NCBI GenBank assembly: GCA_017305815.1
Contig: JAFKJZ010000293.1
Span: 1-6,945, forward strand
Direction: 5' to 3'
DNA from: Hyphomicrobiales bacterium
GTDB taxonomy: Bacteria > Pseudomonadota > Alphaproteobacteria > Rhizobiales > Kaistiaceae
DNA length: 6,945 bases
Both the position numbers and the translations under genes were made by a program. This document shows, piece after piece, positions 6,271-6,945 of this stretch. Each line of letters begins with the position of its first letter. Positions within the stretch are counted from its first letter, which is position 1. The notes under the pieces were generated by a model. That model did not search any database. It was not told the origin of the DNA and saw only the letters and a list, made by a program, of their open reading frames with translations.

Positions 6271-6525
6271 ATGGGTAGAATCGCGACGATCGCCGAATTC
6301 CTGGATGCGGACAGCGGGCTGGGCGTCCACTGCAACGACTGCGGGCGATATGTCGAATTGGATCTCGAACCGGTGGCGGAGAAATTCGGGCGTGACTACC
6401 TGATCGTCGGTGTCGACACGCCGTTCCGGCGCTCTCTGCGATGCTCGGCTTGCGGCAGTCGCAACATGCAGATGACTGTTATCGCGCCCGGAACGAGGAT
6501 GAAGAGCAGGTTCCTGCCACGCTGA
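6271..6525 (+). CDS. Small zinc-ribbon protein of unknown function
   Basis: An 84-residue protein with two Cys-x-x-Cys pairs: CNDC (21-24) and CSAC (58-61), the second in a CSACGS knuckle. The spacing of 33 residues between pairs fits a zinc ribbon. Between them lies a helix-like segment, VELDLEPVAEKFGRDYL. Many alphaproteobacteria carry small proteins of this plan (a first CxxCG, a LD...L segment, then a second CxxCG), and this resembles them by memory; none has a role I can name. The ATG at 6271 has only a weak purine stretch (GAGAA) before it. A TTGACG box at 6236-6241 might be part of a promoter, but no matching -10 is clear. It lies on the putative element side of the tRNA break. The C-terminus is basic (RMKSRFLPR). 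Confidence 0.6.
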   Translation: MGRIATIAEFLDADSGLGVHCNDCGRYVELDLEPVAEKFGRDYLIVGVDTPFRRSLRCSACGSRNMQMTVIAPGTRMKSRFLPR

Positions 6526-6679
6526 TAGGGCGCGCGCCGCGTTTCGCAAAAATCTGCCCGACATGCATCGACCTCGTGGTAGCGGCTTGAATTCGCGAGT
6601 TTGTTGCGTAAATGCAGCTTGACGTTGGGAGACTTGCTCGCATTATGCACGCACGGCGTGTTTCGAAGGGGGAAAAGGA
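6526..6679. promoter_or_regulatory. Intergenic region with promoter candidate for the HicA-like gene
   Basis: This holds no credible gene. A fair sigma-70-type promoter is visible: TTGACG at 6619-6624, a 16-base spacer, and CATTAT at 6641-6646. It would start transcripts near 6653, shortly before a strong purine-rich ribosome site (AAGGGGG, 6666-6672). I give the promoter moderate weight since only consensus similarity supports it. Confidence 0.4.
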
Positions 6680-6945
6680 TTGCCGGATGCCGAGAAAACT
6701 GCCGCCAAGTCCGCTCCCGCCTCAGCGCAGACAGACCCTGCCGATATAGAAACTGCCGCCCTTGCCGCCCAAGACCCCTCCCTTGTCATAGCCGCTGTTC
6801 AGCCTCGATCGAGCAAGACGCTTGACAAGATGCGGGGGAACCCAAAGGCCGATTGGACCATTGCTGATATCGAGAAGGTATGCCGCGAGCTCGATATCAA
6901 CTGCACCGCACCCAGCCACGGTAGTCACTACAAAGTGTCGTCCAC
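6680..6945 (+). CDS. HicA-like (toxin-family, dsRBD-fold) protein, partial, with N-terminal extension
   Basis: Runs off the right edge; 88 codons are visible. Residues 44-88 (SSKTLDKMRGNPKADW, then TIADIEKVCRELDI and HGSHYKVSS) match the N-terminal half of a HicA-family group recognised by SKTL..MR.NP..DW followed by a GSHYK motif. His83 in GSH would be the catalytic His of HicA ribonucleases. HicA proteins cleave mRNA and are normally held by a HicB antitoxin, which would lie outside this window. The start is uncertain. TTG at 6680 has an AAGGGGG site 7 bases upstream and is the only initiator before Met51 (6830), which has a poor ribosome site. With TTG the protein carries an unusual Ala-rich, acidic 45-residue leader (such as EKTAAKSAPASAQ) not expected in HicA. 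Toxin activity is not established, and some relatives are simple dsRBD-fold proteins. Confidence 0.6.
   Translation, partial: MPDAEKTAAKSAPASAQTDPADIETAALAAQDPSLVIAAVQPRSSKTLDKMRGNPKADWTIADIEKVCRELDINCTAPSHGSHYKVSS

Noticed and set aside
5866..6403. Open frames on both strands across the tRNA fragment, with peptides such as VGTAGFEPATPCP or QDLNLRPLVPQT.
   Set aside because: These peptides arise from translating tRNA T-arm and anticodon sequence. They recur in databases as misannotations, and the underlying DNA is tRNA.
1..6945. CRISPR array, insertion sequence or rRNA.
   Set aside because: No regularly spaced repeats, transposase-like frames with terminal inverted repeats, or rRNA segments were seen.

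Overview
The window looks like chromosomal DNA of a high-GC alphaproteobacterium, most likely a member of the Hyphomicrobiales (rhizobia-like). This rests on codon use, a Tat-type substrate-binding protein, the gene families present and a tRNA-Pro(GGG) sequence. I cannot name the genus.

Positions 1-3164, all on the minus strand, hold one transport operon read right to left: ABC ATPase, permease, a Tat-exported NMT1/SsuA-type substrate-binding protein, then the first 64 codons of a VOC (glyoxalase-fold) protein that leaves the window. A strong imperfect hairpin sits between the last two genes. Positions 3165-3464 form a divergent control region with a perfect 14-bp palindrome, a good operator candidate.

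Positions 3465-4382 (plus strand) carry an RpiR/MurR-family regulator that is broken. An in-frame amber codon splits it inside the SIS domain, and a conserved SIS segment of about six residues is also missing a few codons later. Three bases after its natural stop comes an intact D-aminoacylase / N-acyl-D-amino-acid deacylase (4386-5849). The likely ancestral unit is a regulator controlling an importer and a hydrolase for an N-acylated D-amino acid or similar amide. The ligand is inference only.

Positions 5850-6004 hold no gene that I can see. At 6005-6061 (minus strand) lies the 3' three-quarters of a tRNA-Pro(GGG), including an encoded CCA, cut off within the D arm. This is the usual mark left at the far end of an element integrated into a tRNA gene. 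By its orientation, host DNA lies to the left and the element to the right. Just inside the presumed element are repeated TTTGGGAGCAAA-type motifs, a small zinc-ribbon protein (6271-6525), and the start of a HicA-like toxin-fold protein that runs off the right edge. The DNA right of the junction is visibly richer in A+T than the left part.
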